Assembly (NCBI GenBank): GCA_014058105.1
Contig: JACGCM010001594.1
Span: forward strand, 558,001 to 622,000
Reading direction: 5' to 3'
Length of the DNA: 64,000 nt
From: Kingdonia uniflora
Taxonomy: Eukaryota; Streptophyta; Magnoliopsida; Ranunculales; Circaeasteraceae
Below the pieces are notes generated by a model. It saw only the letters and a list, made by a program, of their open reading frames with translations. It was not told the origin of the DNA and made no database searches. Shown one piece after another: positions 10,317 to 23,079 of this stretch (positions are counted from its first letter, which is position 1; the number at the start of each line of letters is the position of its first letter). The position numbers were made by a program, and so were the translations under genes.

Positions 10317-12861
10317 GTGCATGCCTACAGATCTCAACCCTTTACAGTAACCGTTGCACTTGGTCAAATAGAGCTATTGCAAGAGATCTGTGAAGTTTTC
10401 CCACTACCCATTAAAATGGGAGACCAATTATTTGTAACTGCCCATATCAATTATAAATACAGGCAGAGCACATGTTAAATGAGATCTGAGAACTCTATTT
10501 TTCTTTACTATTTTGCATATGTTCTATCTTTCTGCAATCTATATAATATTATAATTCCACACGCATCTGTAGAATCGATTCCTGTCATACCACATTGCCA
10601 TCTCTGGAATTGTTATATTTCACCACGTAAGTCTCTCTCCCTTAGGAATATACCGACAGATACGCATGTTTAGAAACTCCTTCAACAAAGAGTTGTGCTT
10701 TGGTTACATCTCTTCGATACTCCTAATTGCAAATGACTCTCCCATCTTCTCATAAAGAGTTGCAGTTTGGTCCTAATCGCAAACGACTTTCCCATCTTTT
10801 CACAAAGAGTTGCGTTTTTGTTGTTTGAGGCTTTCATAATTTAGGTTTTTACTCTCTTTGAACTTCACAATTATGCTTTTTCATTTGGTCTCATTCACAA
10901 TCAATTTCCTCTCCGTGGTTGCAGAGATCATCCATTCACATGAATATTAAATGAAATAAATGTCGATTTATGACAAATTCTGCAAAAAAAGAAGGTATGT
11001 AACTTTAATTAAATTTTCTTAGCAGTTCTTCTTGGATGTTCTTAATTTTGCAATAAAGATCATCAATTTGGAGTTGAGATGTCAAGTTTGAATTTATGAT
11101 ATCTGCTTATAGTAGGATAATTCTGTTTCAAATTTTTTTTGGTATTTCTTTAAACTTCTGACAAATTTTCTTTCATGCTTACTTAATTTCCATTAGCCTT
11201 ATTCATTCTCGTTTCAAATTACTATTAATGTATTTTATATTTCTCTTTACCCAATTTTCTTAGTTTTCAGTAATTCGTCTTTTTCTCATCACCACTTGGT
11301 TTCACGAAATTCAAACCCAACTTGAAAACCTATATAAAAATCTAAATCAATGGCTGTCATCACAAAATATCAATCCCATTCTTTCTTCCTCATTGCAGAA
11401 GAAAACCAATATAGCATACTGACACCGAAGAGGGTTTAGGTTTATCCTGCCTCCAGTAATTGATTTTCTCACCTCAGATGCATGTTTATTAGAAGTTAAA
11501 GTTAATGTTTTGGTGCACCAAGAAATAAATGTATGTCTGGTTCTTTGGTTGCATAATTATTATATAATTTAAAGTTACTGTTTGGTTGTGTGCTCCTGTA
11601 TAGCTGAATGCTTTGTTTTGGATATTTATATTCATGTAACAGGGGTTTCTAGAAAAAGAATTATGCAAATATGTAATTGAACCCTGTAGACATATATCTA
11701 TATTCGAGGAATCCATGTATCTATTTTGAGACATATATCTACATCAGGTAATTTAAGTATCTTTAGTACATATATTTATATTCTTTAAACTACGTAAAAT
11801 TCAGTAGATAAGCATCTAAATATTTAGTAGTTTGGGTTGTACTCAATCGAAGAAGTGTAGTTGAATATTTGGGTGGAGATTTATATATCTAATTTTACGC
11901 AATTAAATTAGAGTCATAGTTACCAATTAGATGATGCAAGTAATTGATTTTATTGAAATGCACAAGCTAATGCGCATTACACTAAATATTTCCACTATCT
12001 TATTTGAAAAGTACAGCACAACTAAATCTGCTATACAGTAAGTGATGTATCATTTGAATCTTTTAGGTTTGTGCAAGTTCTTACGTTGGTTATGCATTAT
12101 CCTTATTTGGTAACATTATTATTCCGCACGCATCTATAGAATCGATTGTGGCACTGCCACGTCCCTTTCTTGGTTAATTATATTTTGCCACGTATACGCT
12201 TTTACACATTTTTGTTGTGCCACGTGTTTTAACAAAAACAAAAGCCCATGAGAAAGTTTTTTGCTTCTTCTCTAGACGCAACTCTTTTGTTATTTTATCT
12301 CTCTCAGTTTCTCTCTCTAAAATCAACTCAATTCAACATAAATTCCCTCCATTAACTAGCACATCCACGTCTCTCTCTCTCTCTGCGTATTGGAATCGAG
12401 ATTCATAACGAAACTTAAGCGGGTACTATTCTCTCTCTCTATATCTTTAAATTTGTAAATTTTAGAAGTTTTGATTTTATCTGTGATTAACAAATCAATC
12501 TTTGTCATTTTTCATGATTTAGGGTTCATCGTCTAGATTCATAACATCAAAATTGTAAAGACATAATTTGATTCAATTTTCTCTTCACGCATATTTCAAA
12601 AGATTCAAGTTTTCTTGATTTATGGTAATTCTCCATATCTCTTCAAGTGTCTGATACTGTTGATTATGTTTTGTATTTTTTCTTTCATATATTTATGTAT
12701 ATTGAATTTAAATTAACGAGATTGATATTTATTTTCCATTATATTATCTTATTCGTCTTGAAACAAAAGCCTCCCAGTCAGTATGATTAATGGGCCGAGT
12801 AACTTTGATGCATTTAAGCCTTTCAGTCAGTATGATAAATGGATTGAATCAGTGGAGGAGC
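10317..12861. other. AT-rich non-coding region
   Basis: No supported gene was found. The region holds a TC-initial, Helitron-like end candidate at 10538 and a pair of similar blocks (10550-10640 and 12115-12205) sharing CGCATCT(G/A)TAGAATCGATT. It also has a triplicated AAAGAGTTGC phrase at 10686, 10751 and 10803, and a CT-rich stretch at 12290-12440 that resembles a 5' untranslated leader. Confidence 0.5.
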
Positions 12862-13243
12862 CAAGAATTTAGGTCAGTGTGGGAAATTGAAACACCTTTG
12901 TGAGCATATATCAACAGACCTATCAATTCGATGAATTAGGCAAAAATCAAAGGATTGGTACCTAGGATAACCAAATGTTATAAAGTAGAACTGTAGAAGA
13001 AAATAAAATCATACCAAACTTTCACAAATAATCATTTATAATTATTCTAAGGCAAGAATTTAAGTCAATGTGGGCAATTGAAACAGCTTTGTGAGCATAT
13101 ATCAATAGACCTATCAGTTTGATGAATAATATTAAATCAAAGGATTAGTTCCTAGGAGAACCAAATGTTATACAGCGGAACTGTAGAAGAAAATAAAATT
13201 ATACCAAACTTCCACAAATAATTACCTATAATTATTCTCTGTT
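12862..13243. repeat. Two-copy tandem repeat, 191-bp period
   Basis: CAAGAATTTAGGTCAGTGTGGG at 12862 is repeated with few changes at 13053. The following 170 bases, including GAGCATATATCAA and ACTGTAGAAGAAAATAAAAT, are also repeated. No coding content was seen. Confidence 0.85.
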
Positions 13244-13259
13244 TTACTTGAATCATAGT

Positions 13260-13870
13260 TTTAATGGCCTAATTCCTTAAGCTCGAAGTGGCCTGAAATT
13301 AGCTATTACTCCAATGTACATGTGACAAAATCTAATGGAAAACAAGAAATGACAAAGGTGTTTAGCGTGGAAAGCCTATGAATAGGTAAAAAACCATGAC
13401 CTCATGATGAAGATTTTTGTAATAGTGATGTTTATTGCTTGAGGCTGATATCTTATTACAAGTGATCTCTTGACTTAAAAATGCTTGATCTTGTGAATAA
13501 AAAGTTTGAAGTTTTGAGAATCTAGAAAATATATTATTCCTAGAGATTTTTCGTATAATTTTATGGTTCTTGTCTCTTCTAGAACTTTTTCTTTATATAA
13601 GCCTCTTCCGCAGTTCTCCATCGTGTTGAAGCACATTTTCCGAACAATGTGGTTAGTGGCGGTTGACTTAGTAACTAAGATTGTGAGAGACATGTGTTTT
13701 TACTTGCTCATGTTTTTCTATTTGAGCTCGACCCATATTTTTCATCAATTCGTGGAGTAGGTTGCAATGTTGACTTGAGAAGCCATGTCGAGGATGCATT
13801 GGTCTAACATGGAGGTAGTTCGAGCTGGAGACAGCTCGAGTTAGGTAAGATCGAGGGGTAGGCCTCTACA
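13260..13870 (-). repeat. Solo LTR of the element C/D family, with target duplication
   Basis: The sequence matches the LTRs at 23953, 37678 and 42002 along its length, for example ACCATGACCTC, TTTATATAAGCC and GTGGTTAGTGGCGGTTGACT. It is flanked by ATAGT at 13255-13259 and ATAGT at 13871-13875, a perfect 5-bp target-site duplication. No internal sequence remains, so it probably arose by LTR-LTR recombination. The first bases are TTTAATGG where the family has TGTAATGG. A minus-strand TATATAAA lies at 13592-13599. Confidence 0.9.
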
Positions 13871-14003
13871 ATAGTTTTAAGGTAAAATGTGTACTAAATC
13901 TAAGTTATATGTCCTAACTTCATGTACTAAATGTTATACATTGCTATGATTCAAATCAATTTTGTATTCCTATTTTTTATCAATATACTTTTTATCTCTG
14001 TAG
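13871..14003. other. AT-rich lead-in to the Helitron coding region
   Basis: Nothing specific was recognised. A pyrimidine-rich stretch ending TCTCTGTAG at about 14000 could be a splice acceptor for the next exon. Confidence 0.3.
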
Positions 14004-15035
14004 AAATGCCTAACGATAAACAATTTACCGAAAAACATCATGTTAAAAGGAAGAAGCAAGGCATATGAACTTTCCAACTAATACATGGTTCGTGAATAGT
14101 ATGAAAGAGGCTAGATTGATGAGACGATCTATATTAACGTAGAGAAGAAATCGTTAGTTTGATATTTTATCTCATACTGCACTAGGTAAGATATCAAACA
14201 TCTTTTAAAATTTTCATATACTTTATTTTCACCATCCATTTGACAACACATGAACTCTACAACTCCTACTTGCTCTTTGAATATTTTAAAAGAAGTCAAA
14301 CTATTGAGACAATCTAAATTAGCACGACGAAGGAATCGACAATTAGATATTTCTACTTATACAACACCAGGTAAGGTTTAAGTTGTTTTAAATTTAATGT
14401 TTACTTTATTTTTATCATCTAATTGATAATAATGTTAACTTCCTATTGCATCTCATTTATCCAAAACTATCACCTGAAGAACTAAACATCTCAATTCCAA
14501 AGAGTGTATTCACCCACTTAAATCATTTGATTCTTGCTTGAGTAAGAGAAAGAAGAATCATACTTATACTACAAATGATTTATTGGCGAGATTGTGTACT
14601 TTTGGGGCTGTTGTTTTCAATTTTCAACATTCACATAGCTTATTGGATGGGAGTAATTAACAATGCTCTAATTTCAAATGTCAAATTATTCCTTCTTTTT
14701 TTTGTTAATATAAATAAATGTTTACTAGAAACTCCTTCTCAGATATGGATGTCATAAATCACACAAGGGAAAATTGTCGATTGAGAATGCAATTAATAGA
14801 TGAGCATAGAAAGAATAAATTTTCTTTAGGAACACCTCATATTTTAATGAAAATGTTGGAGAGAACATTCGACAACCAATCAATCAGTGAATTACAAGTA
14901 AGTAATGTTTTTAATATTAATACTCAAAAGTCTATGGTCTTCAATAATTCATCAACAATTCGCTTAGTTAGTACTATCAAAACTCTGGATTCTCTTATTA
15001 TATTGATCAAGAAAAAAACAAACTTATACATGTAA
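14004..15035 (+). pseudogene. Helitron N-terminal coding exons, including a duplicated exon
   Basis: A short frame starts MPNDKQFTEKHHVKRKKQ at 14004. Two similar units follow. The first, near 14065, reads KEARLMRRSILT and RRNR. The second, near 14250, reads KEVKLLRQSKLARRRNRQLDI. Both end in T-A/P-G-K before a possible GT donor. A third basic segment (NHTRENCRLRMQLIDEHRKNK) follows at about 14755. Basic N-terminal repeats with introns precede the Rep domain in plant Helitrons. The assignment rests on position and composition rather than a named domain. Confidence 0.5.
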
Positions 15036-15329
15036 TATTTTCTTATTTTTTTATGGATTATTGTTTATTTACATATTCCATTCTATGTAGCATTAGATTT
15101 GCATTAATCACCGAACATTGATCTTAATTAAATTGAATCTCAATAATTCTGTATAATATAAACAACTGGAAAAAACTTAAATATGCTCATGTGATAAGTA
15201 GTAAAATTGAAATCAAATGCATACATAAATTGCATAGTTAAAAACAATTATTTCATTTAGAATCTAAATATAATAAATTATGTAATGAATTTTTTTTTCT
15301 TATTATGTAATATTTATTTTAGGAAAAAT

Positions 15330-17340
15330 ATTTCAAGCATTGAAGTTTGGGAGCCCTACTAAAGTATGTAGCTTTTACGTGGCTATTTCATAGTATGAAG
15401 AAAGGAATGAAAAAACAAAGAACACTAACAGTCTAAAATATACTATTTGTTGCCAAGAAGGTGATGTGGAGTTACCATTTCTGAAACAAAGTCCTGAGAT
15501 TCTACAGGTTCTACTTAATTATGAGGGTGGTAAAAGATCTACAAAGTTTCGCAAAAGCATCCGGATCTACAATTCAATGTTTGCTTTTACATCTATGGGA
15601 GGACATATATATAAAGATATTAACCGTGGAAAAGGTCCTTACATTTTTTGAATAAATGGACAGATTTAGGACAAGATAGGGACATTGATGCCGCAATCGG
15701 AACATAAGCCAGTGTTTGTACAACTATACATATATGATACTCAAAATAAAGCATTCAATAGGCGTAGTTCGATAGTAAGAATTTGTGAGAAAAAAATATT
15801 GATGCAGATGTAATTCATGGTCTTGTGAACATGCTCGATGAAACCAATGCACTAACAAAAGTATTTAGGATGGCAAGAGATAGGTTTCGAGATGCAGATT
15901 TTTTACCAGTTCGAATGTGACTTAATGGAACTCGACATTGTGATGGTAGTAGACAATACAATTTACCGACATCATCAGAGGTTGCAACAATTTTTGTTGG
16001 TGATGGCTACTTGCATAATGATGGTCGCGATGTTGTTGTTGATCAGATTGATTCTGGTTTGACAAGAATTAGTGAGCTTCATCCCAGTTTTATGGCATTG
16101 TAATATCCCATTCTATTTCCTTATGCTAAGGATGGATTTAGAAAAGGGATTCCATATAAACAAATACAAGGATGAAAGACGGAGTTTCGGGAGCATATAA
16201 CAATTAGAGAGTACTATGCATTCAGGCTACAGCAACAAGAAAATGAAGGGCAGACCTTAAATCGAAGTGGACAATTGTTACAACAACATATAGTAGATGC
16301 TTAATCATGTATTGAAGAGTATAGACTAACATATATGAGGAATTACCAGGATAAATTCAAAGCTGAACTATATAAAGGATTAAAGGATGTCGTCATTGCA
16401 GGAGACTCTACACCAGCATCAATAGGAAAATGATTGATCTTACCATCTTCCTTTACAGGGGTCCTTGATATATGGTTGAAAACTATCATGACGCAATTGC
16501 AATATACAGATGGGCTGGACCGCCTGATATTTTTATGACAGTTATGTGCAACCCCAAATAGCCTGAAATCTAGCTTTTCTTATATTTAAGTCCTTACCAA
16601 AAATTGGAAGATAAGCCTGATATTGTTTCTAGAGTTTTCTAGATTAAACTAGATCAACTGATGACTGACGTACGCAAAAATGACCATTTCGGTAAAGTAA
16701 TTGCAAGTATTTAGTTTATATTATTTGTTTAGCTTTAAATGATTACATTATCTTAAACTACAATTAATATTCAATTTTATGTAGGTATTTACACAATTGA
16801 ATTCCAGAAAGAGGGTTACCATATGCACATATCTTACTATGGTTAGATCTAGATGAAAAATTTAAGAGTCCTTCAGATATAGATAAATTCATTTCGGTCG
16901 AGCTTCCAAATGAAGTTAAAGATCTTGTTGGTTATATGTCTGTAGTTTGATTCATGATGCGTGGTCCATGTGGTGAACATAATAAAAAGTATGCTTGCAT
17001 GATTAATAAGAAATGCTCCAAGCATTTTTCAAAAAATTTAACTTACAGACAATGATAGATGAGAATGGTTTTCCTGTATATCGAAGAAGAGATAATGGAA
17101 ATAAAGCAAAGGTCAATGAAGTTATCTTAAATAATTTTTGGGTAATACATCACAATGTTGATTTGGTTATCAAATACCAAGCTCATATCAATATAGAGTA
17201 TTGTAGCCAAGGAAGGACGATTAAGTACTTATTCAAATACATAAACAAGGGCAAGGACATGGCTACTATTACTATTGAAGAGAATGTGAAAAAGGATTCA
17301 AAAAGTGGTGAATATGTAGTAAGGGAAGTTGATGAAGTTT
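15330..17340 (+). pseudogene. Helitron Rep (Helitron-like N plus HUH endonuclease), degenerate
   Basis: The N-terminal domain reads LLNYEGGKRSTKFRKSIRIYNS, then GPYIF and LPTSSEVA near 15960, then IREYYAFRLQQQ near 16205. A GT-AG intron at 16707-16784 rejoins FGKVIAS to YTIEFQK. The HUH motif follows as GLPYAHILLWLDLD at about 16814: the first His is Tyr (TAT), the second (16828-16830) is kept, and one base is missing just before it. CGEHNKKYAC and KYQAHINIEYCSQGRTIKYLFKYINKG follow in shorter blocks, and both tyrosines of the Y-x-x-x-Y motif (17226 and 17238) are intact. Rep nicks and joins single strands during rolling-circle transposition. Confidence 0.85.
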
Positions 17341-17948
17341 AAACTTATTTGGACTACCGTTATATTTATACGCCTGAAGCTTGCTGGAAATTTTTTAACT
17401 TTGACATTCATTTTAGGAAACTAGCCGTACAATGATTATCTTACCATCTTCAAGATGAACAATCAATTGTATTCCGGGATGAAGAAAATTTACTAGATAT
17501 GGTCAACAGGGCATCTATCAAAGAAACTATGTTTACTCAATGGATGTGCACAAATAACCTATATGAGTCTGCCCGCAAACTAACTTATGTCGACTTTCCA
17601 ACCCAGTGGGTATGGCTTGATACGGTGAGGATTTGGGCATCACGGAAATCTCAATTGAAAATTGGGCGTATTTATAACGCACATCATATTTTAGGTGAGC
17701 ATTTTTATATACGTTTACTTCTTAATATAGTTAAAGGTCCTGGAATCTATGAAGAAATACGAACGATTATTGGTGTGGTGTTCCCTGATTTTAAAAGTGA
17801 ATGTACATCTTTAGGAATGCTAGAAAATGATAATGAATGGTATGAGGCCATTGAAGATGCGAGTCATTGGTCATCTGGTCATATGTTAAGGCATATGTTT
17901 GCTACAATACTTTTGTTTTGTGAAGTTAAGGATCCTGTGGAAATCTAG
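17341..17948 (+). pseudogene. Helitron Rep-helicase linker
   Basis: This reads FTQWMCTNNLYESARKLTY, then IGRIYN, then RLLLNIVKGPGIYEEIRT and ASHWSSGHMLRHMFATILL. These are the standard blocks between the Rep and PIF1 regions of plant Helitrons. The frame from 17499 to 17948 is open; the part before it has stops. A TAG at 17946 ends it before the helicase block. Confidence 0.85.
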
Positions 17949-17989
17949 GGAAAAAATTGGAAACATTTATCAGATGATTACTTGAAAAG

Positions 17990-19716
17990 AGAAAAAAAAG
18001 GGTTATAGAAGATGAGAGTTTAACTATGACTGATACACAATTGAAAAATCATGCATTCGTGGACATTGAGCATGTACTGAATCAAAATAATAGATCTCTT
18101 AAAGATTACTTCAAGAAGTTGATCCCATAATTGAATAAGAATAAGCTGAGGAGCAATAGATTAATATTAGAGGAACATAACTATGACAAGGATAAATTCA
18201 AGGCCGAGTATACTGAATTATTAAAAGGTTTAAATCATGAACAAAAAATGATTTACGAGGAAGTCATATATGCGGTTGAGATTGAAGTGGGAGGGGTATT
18301 TTTTGTTCATGGCAGCGAAGGTACAGGAAAAACTTACCTTAACAATACAATTGTTACGTGTCTTCGTTCTCGGGGTAAAATTATACTGGCCATAGCTTCT
18401 TCGGTTATTGCGTCATTACTATTACCAGGAGGAAGGACAACGCATTCAAGATTTCAAATCCCGGTTATAATGAATGAAAATACCATCAGTGACATTAAAT
18501 ATGTTTACCCAGTGGAAGATTTACTTAGGATAGCAAATCTTATCATATGGGATAAAGCACTTATGTGTCATAAACAGATTTTTGAAGTCGTGGATAAAAT
18601 CTTTAGAGATGAAATGTATGGAAGAATATAATATTCTAAGGATACAATGTTTGGTAGAAAGCCTATGTTAATGGGTGAAGACTTTCGACAAATACTACCA
18701 GTTGTTCCGAATGGATTAAGGTAAGCAATAGTAAGTTCATCCATAATTAGATCATATATATGGAGACATTGCAGATTATTCTACTTAACTACAAATATGT
18801 GGCTAAAGGATGATACTTCAAGATCTAAAGGTAAAGAAGATATGAATAACTTTAGCAAATGGATATTAGATTTGGAAGATGGTAAATTGCCTGCGTATTC
18901 TTTAAATGGAGAGCTTGATCCAAATTGGATCAAAATTCTAGATGAATGACTCATTATACTAGGGGAGTCGCTAATTCAACAAATTGTAATGTTCACCTAC
19001 CCAAATATATAAAAAGGTTCAAGGAAATAGATTACTTAAGAGATAGATGTATTTTGACGCCAACAAATGATTGTGTAGAAGAACTGAACACTCACATTAT
19101 TGCAATGCTTGATGGAGTTTGCTATGATTACTTAAGTGCCGATAGGATAAGTGCAAGTTCAGATTCTATCCAAGACAAAGATACTCTCTTCCCAACTGAA
19201 TTCCTCAATACTATAAAGATTTCTAGAGTACCCAACTTCAAACTTGAGCTCAAGATAGGTGTTCCTGTTATGCTCCTTTGAAATATTAACCCAAGCGAGG
19301 GGGTATGCAATGGTACAAGAATGGTGGTAAAACATCTAATAAAGAGGGTTATTGAAAGTTAAATAATTGCAGGTACACATATTGGAAAACAAGCACTTAT
19401 TCCGTGAATAGAAATGTCATCAAGTCAAACGAAGTGGCCTTTTATTTTAAGACGCCGCCAATTACCTTTGAAGGAATGCTTTGCAATGGCAATTAACAAA
19501 AACCAGGGTCAAACATTAAGGAATGTAGGTGTATACTTTCCAAGAAAGATATTTAGCCATTGTGAGTTGTATGTTGCAGTTTCAAGGGCAACTTCACCTG
19601 AAGGGCTAAATTTTTTAATAAAGAACGCAAACATGGAGCCTTCGAATTTCTCAAAAAACATTATTTTCCATGAAATTTTCAATAACTTAGGTATTGTTTT
19701 GTTATCTTCATCTTAG
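17990..19716 (+). pseudogene. Helitron PIF1-like helicase, degenerate
   Basis: Walker A is intact as HGSEGTGKTYLNN (18308-18346). Walker B reads LIIWDKAL near 18538, with Lys in place of the catalytic Glu. Motif III appears as GEDFRQILPVVP near 18675. Later motifs read RDRCILTPTN at 19042, then CFAMAINKNQGQTL and ELYVAVSRATSPEGL up to 19620. The role is 5'-3' DNA unwinding in the same polypeptide as Rep. Stops at 18629, 18946, 19279 and 19359 split it into four frames. No RPA-like ORF was recognised after it. Confidence 0.88.
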
Positions 19717-22069
19717 ACTTATTTTATTCTACATTTATTATTTCTACAAGTTTTACTAATTAACTAATAAATTTTACACAAATATTTATTACTGATATAT
19801 TTTGAGGGTTTGAGGGTCATCTCTACAACAATAGCAACTCCGCCAAATCTCTACAAACATAGTAGTTATTCACAAAGCTTGTACAATATAATGTCAATTC
19901 CAGGTAAAATTAACATTTAACATTATTTGTTATAGAAAATGCATTAGTAATGATTATGCTTAATAATCAAGGTATTTAAAATACTTGTTTTTTAAGACCA
20001 CATCATAATTATTAGTGCCCAATCATGGGCATTTTCCTCCTGAAGTATTCAAATTCTAATTATCAAGTATAGCAGACTAATATTTTGATATGGTGATATG
20101 TATAAATGATCCAACAGTAGCTTGAATTACTAAATTGCATTATAATGTAATGAAGTGTTTTGGATTATTATTGTTATCATCAAATTTCTATTTCCATTTA
20201 ATTGATTTGAATTTTCCTTATGCTATGTAGTTTTGATTAAAATGGTCCAAGCTAACATAGATTTGGAAGAAGGCGTGAAAGTACACTATTTTTGTAGTAG
20301 TATAAGTCTATCTCTGAAATGCTTATGTTATCTTAATTCCATTATCAGGTTTTGCAGATTTATTTGATTATTTCCCGTACTTAACTGTCTTCAAATTTAT
20401 ACTTAAATTATTTCGGTTATTGAGTTAGTAGTTTGGATTGTATCCGTAACACCAATTATTATATTTTGATAGGCAATACATTGTAAATTTCATGCTAATA
20501 GTGTTGATTCGTCTAAAACAACTAAATGTATTTATATCCTTTTAACGAAAATCTGGGTGAAACTATTACGGAGATCATTCTATGATACAAAAGCGATGTT
20601 CATCAATCCTATTATTAAATCATTCAAGCGATTCAGCTAACAATACTATTACTATCTTATGATTCCACCATCATTCTTTTATAATGGGGAAAACATCTAA
20701 AAGAACTTCACAAGGTATTTACAAAAGAACTATTTATTAAATAAATATAAACCATTAATGACTGATAATTAATCTATAATACTACCTATTTGTAGCATCA
20801 ATTAGAGAACTTTTTAAAATATATTTAGCACAACTTATGGGGAACATTAAATTGGATAATAAAAGGACAGTTTTATAGTAATTAATGCATTAATATATCT
20901 AGAAAAGATTACTCCATTTACCAAATTTAGAAGAAGTTATGCCTTAAATTTATGCAAATTCAACTCCAACCTCCAATATCTTAATGGGTATGATGCAATC
21001 AAAGACTTCTTTTAACCTTGTCATGACTTTTCTCTTAATATGATGCACTCCAATGTAATTGCATAATCTTCCTTTATCATGTATTCTTTAATTTCTCAAA
21101 TATATTGTATTTATTGTGCCTTTTAAGTATTATTGCATCTCATTATTAATACATATTAATGTTTTTATACACAAAAGATTGGTGTTAACTTTAGAGACAA
21201 GAAATATGATAAAGGTTTGTCAATGTATGATTCTTTTTACCTATATATGTTTCTCATCCAAAACCCTTATTTCTTACGTAATACTCTTATTATTACTTCA
21301 AAGTCTTAAGCGAGCGAGAATTTTAATATATTTTTTGTCACAATGTTAATTGATTTTTTTTCTTCAAATTGTTCATTGGAGAAATCAGTTAAAAATTTTG
21401 GCAGAAATAAGATTGTTAGCTGAGGCAAAAGATCTTATATGTAGAATGTTGTGTGATGTTGAAAATATACTAGGTAGTGGAGGAGCAGATCAAATAAAAG
21501 TATGGTATTGAATTTATGATAATGTAAGATTCCTTTGTTTTCAATTTTTTATTCTTCCTTATGTTCAATTTGATTATGCTGGTTCAACCTCACCCTAGGT
21601 TCAACGATATTGACAATTTTTATGTGACAGTTTTGATAATTTGACACTTTTTCGTACTTGGTTACATTCACAATGAGCATTCTTTGCATTCACAATGAAC
21701 ATATTGATCTCTAGATTTTCTTTTTTAGCCCTTATAGATTCATTGTATTTATATGTATATACACTGGAGAGACACTAAAATAGTGGATAGTAAGTTTAAG
21801 CAAATATCGACATTATTGTTCACCCCCTATTCATTTAATAGATGCTCAAGTTTGTTATTTCTCACATTTTTATATTTATCTATTTAATGCTTTTCACGGT
21901 CTACAAATAGGTTTTGTTTAATTTCTATCCACTTTTATAGGATCTGTTGGAGATGGAATATTCAATTGTTTTACATTTTCAAACAAATCCCAATTTTAGG
22001 AGGATCCTATTTACTTTGGGAAAGCGTACTCCTTTCTTCACTTGGTCCTTAAATATTAAGTGACATACT
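19717..22069. other. AT-rich region after the Helitron helicase
   Basis: No gene is supported. A short open segment at 21376-21510 (HWRNQLKILAEIRLLAEAKD, then LICRMLCDVENILG) is helical in character but unmatched. No convincing Helitron 3' hairpin followed by CTRR could be fixed by eye. Confidence 0.4.
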
Positions 22070-22550
22070 GAGTAACTTGCATTTGTTTTTCTTTCTTTCT
22101 TTTGCAAAATGTCATAACCTATAACACATTATTAAATAGGTACCTTTTAATAACCCGCTCTAAAGGGGCTTATAATTGCTGATTGGATGATATCTTCCGT
22201 AAGTTGTGTTTGCTTTTTGATTTCATAAGTGATAATGCATTATTATTTATGCACCCATCCTAGAGGTGTTTATTTTTACCGATTGGATGATATTTTTTGT
22301 AAGCTGCACTTGAGATTTTAGCTTTTTTACTTGCAAAATGCCTTAACCGCATTATTATTTATGTAGCTTTTAATAACCCATCCTAGAGGGGATATTATTG
22401 CAGATTGGATGATAATTTTTGTAAGTTGCATTTTTCCCTCCTTTTTTCAAAAAGCCTTAACCGATAAAGCATTATTATTTTCATAGCTATAAATAACTTA
22501 TCCTAGAGGGGCTTATTATTGCTGATTGAACGATATCTTCTGTAGAATTA
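22070..22550. repeat. Four-copy tandem repeat, period about 120 bp
   Basis: The core GATTGGATGATA recurs at 22181, 22281, 22403 and 22524 (last copy GATTGAACGATA). Each is preceded by a CCTAGAGGGG-like phrase and GCATTATTATTT. Spacings are 100, 122 and 121 bp; the second unit has a deletion. Confidence 0.85.
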
Positions 22551-22746
22551 CCTTAATGCATAATAGATTCTTAAAATCCTTTTGGTAGCCTATCTAAACT
22601 CAAAATCCCTCTATAGTTGCCTCCGTGAATATGTCTAGCCAATTATTCACAAAGACGACTAGGTTTTGCCCCAGCTAGCTAATATGTCTGAGAAGCATTA
22701 ATTTATGTGTTATCATATGCTAGATATAATTATAATGCTTATGAGA

Positions 22747-22850
22747 TCCTTAGCTCAAATGGCAGATCACTTGCTAATGGTACTGATAGAGTGTATATAT
22801 TTTAAATATTTCAAGAGATGGTGGTCAAAGTCATTTAGATTCTGTAATCT
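22747..22850 (+). other. tRNA-like A box, possible SINE or tRNA relic
   Basis: The phrase TAGCTCAAATGGCAGA fits the RNA polymerase III A box. A weak B-box-like GGTCAAAGTC lies about 60 bases on. No cloverleaf can be drawn and no target duplication or poly-A tail is clear. Confidence 0.25.
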
Positions 22851-23079
22851 TAAATTATATTCATGCTATGATCTTATTTAGTAATTGGACTATTGTGATC
22901 GTGAAAATTGCCTTAACAAATTACCTAAGATTTGATTTTATGTAGTAATTAAAGATATCAATTAAGTATATCTTTATAAAAGAAGAATTAAAAATTTCTT
23001 GAATTCCCCAGATATATATATAGCCACATGTTTTTATACGTAAGTCATTAAACAAGAAATGTTGATTCTAACTAATGCA

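Noticed and set aside
12290..12440. 5' leader of a host gene
   Set aside because: CT-rich with TCTCTC runs as in plant leaders, but no open frame or exon follows before the tandem repeat and solo LTR.
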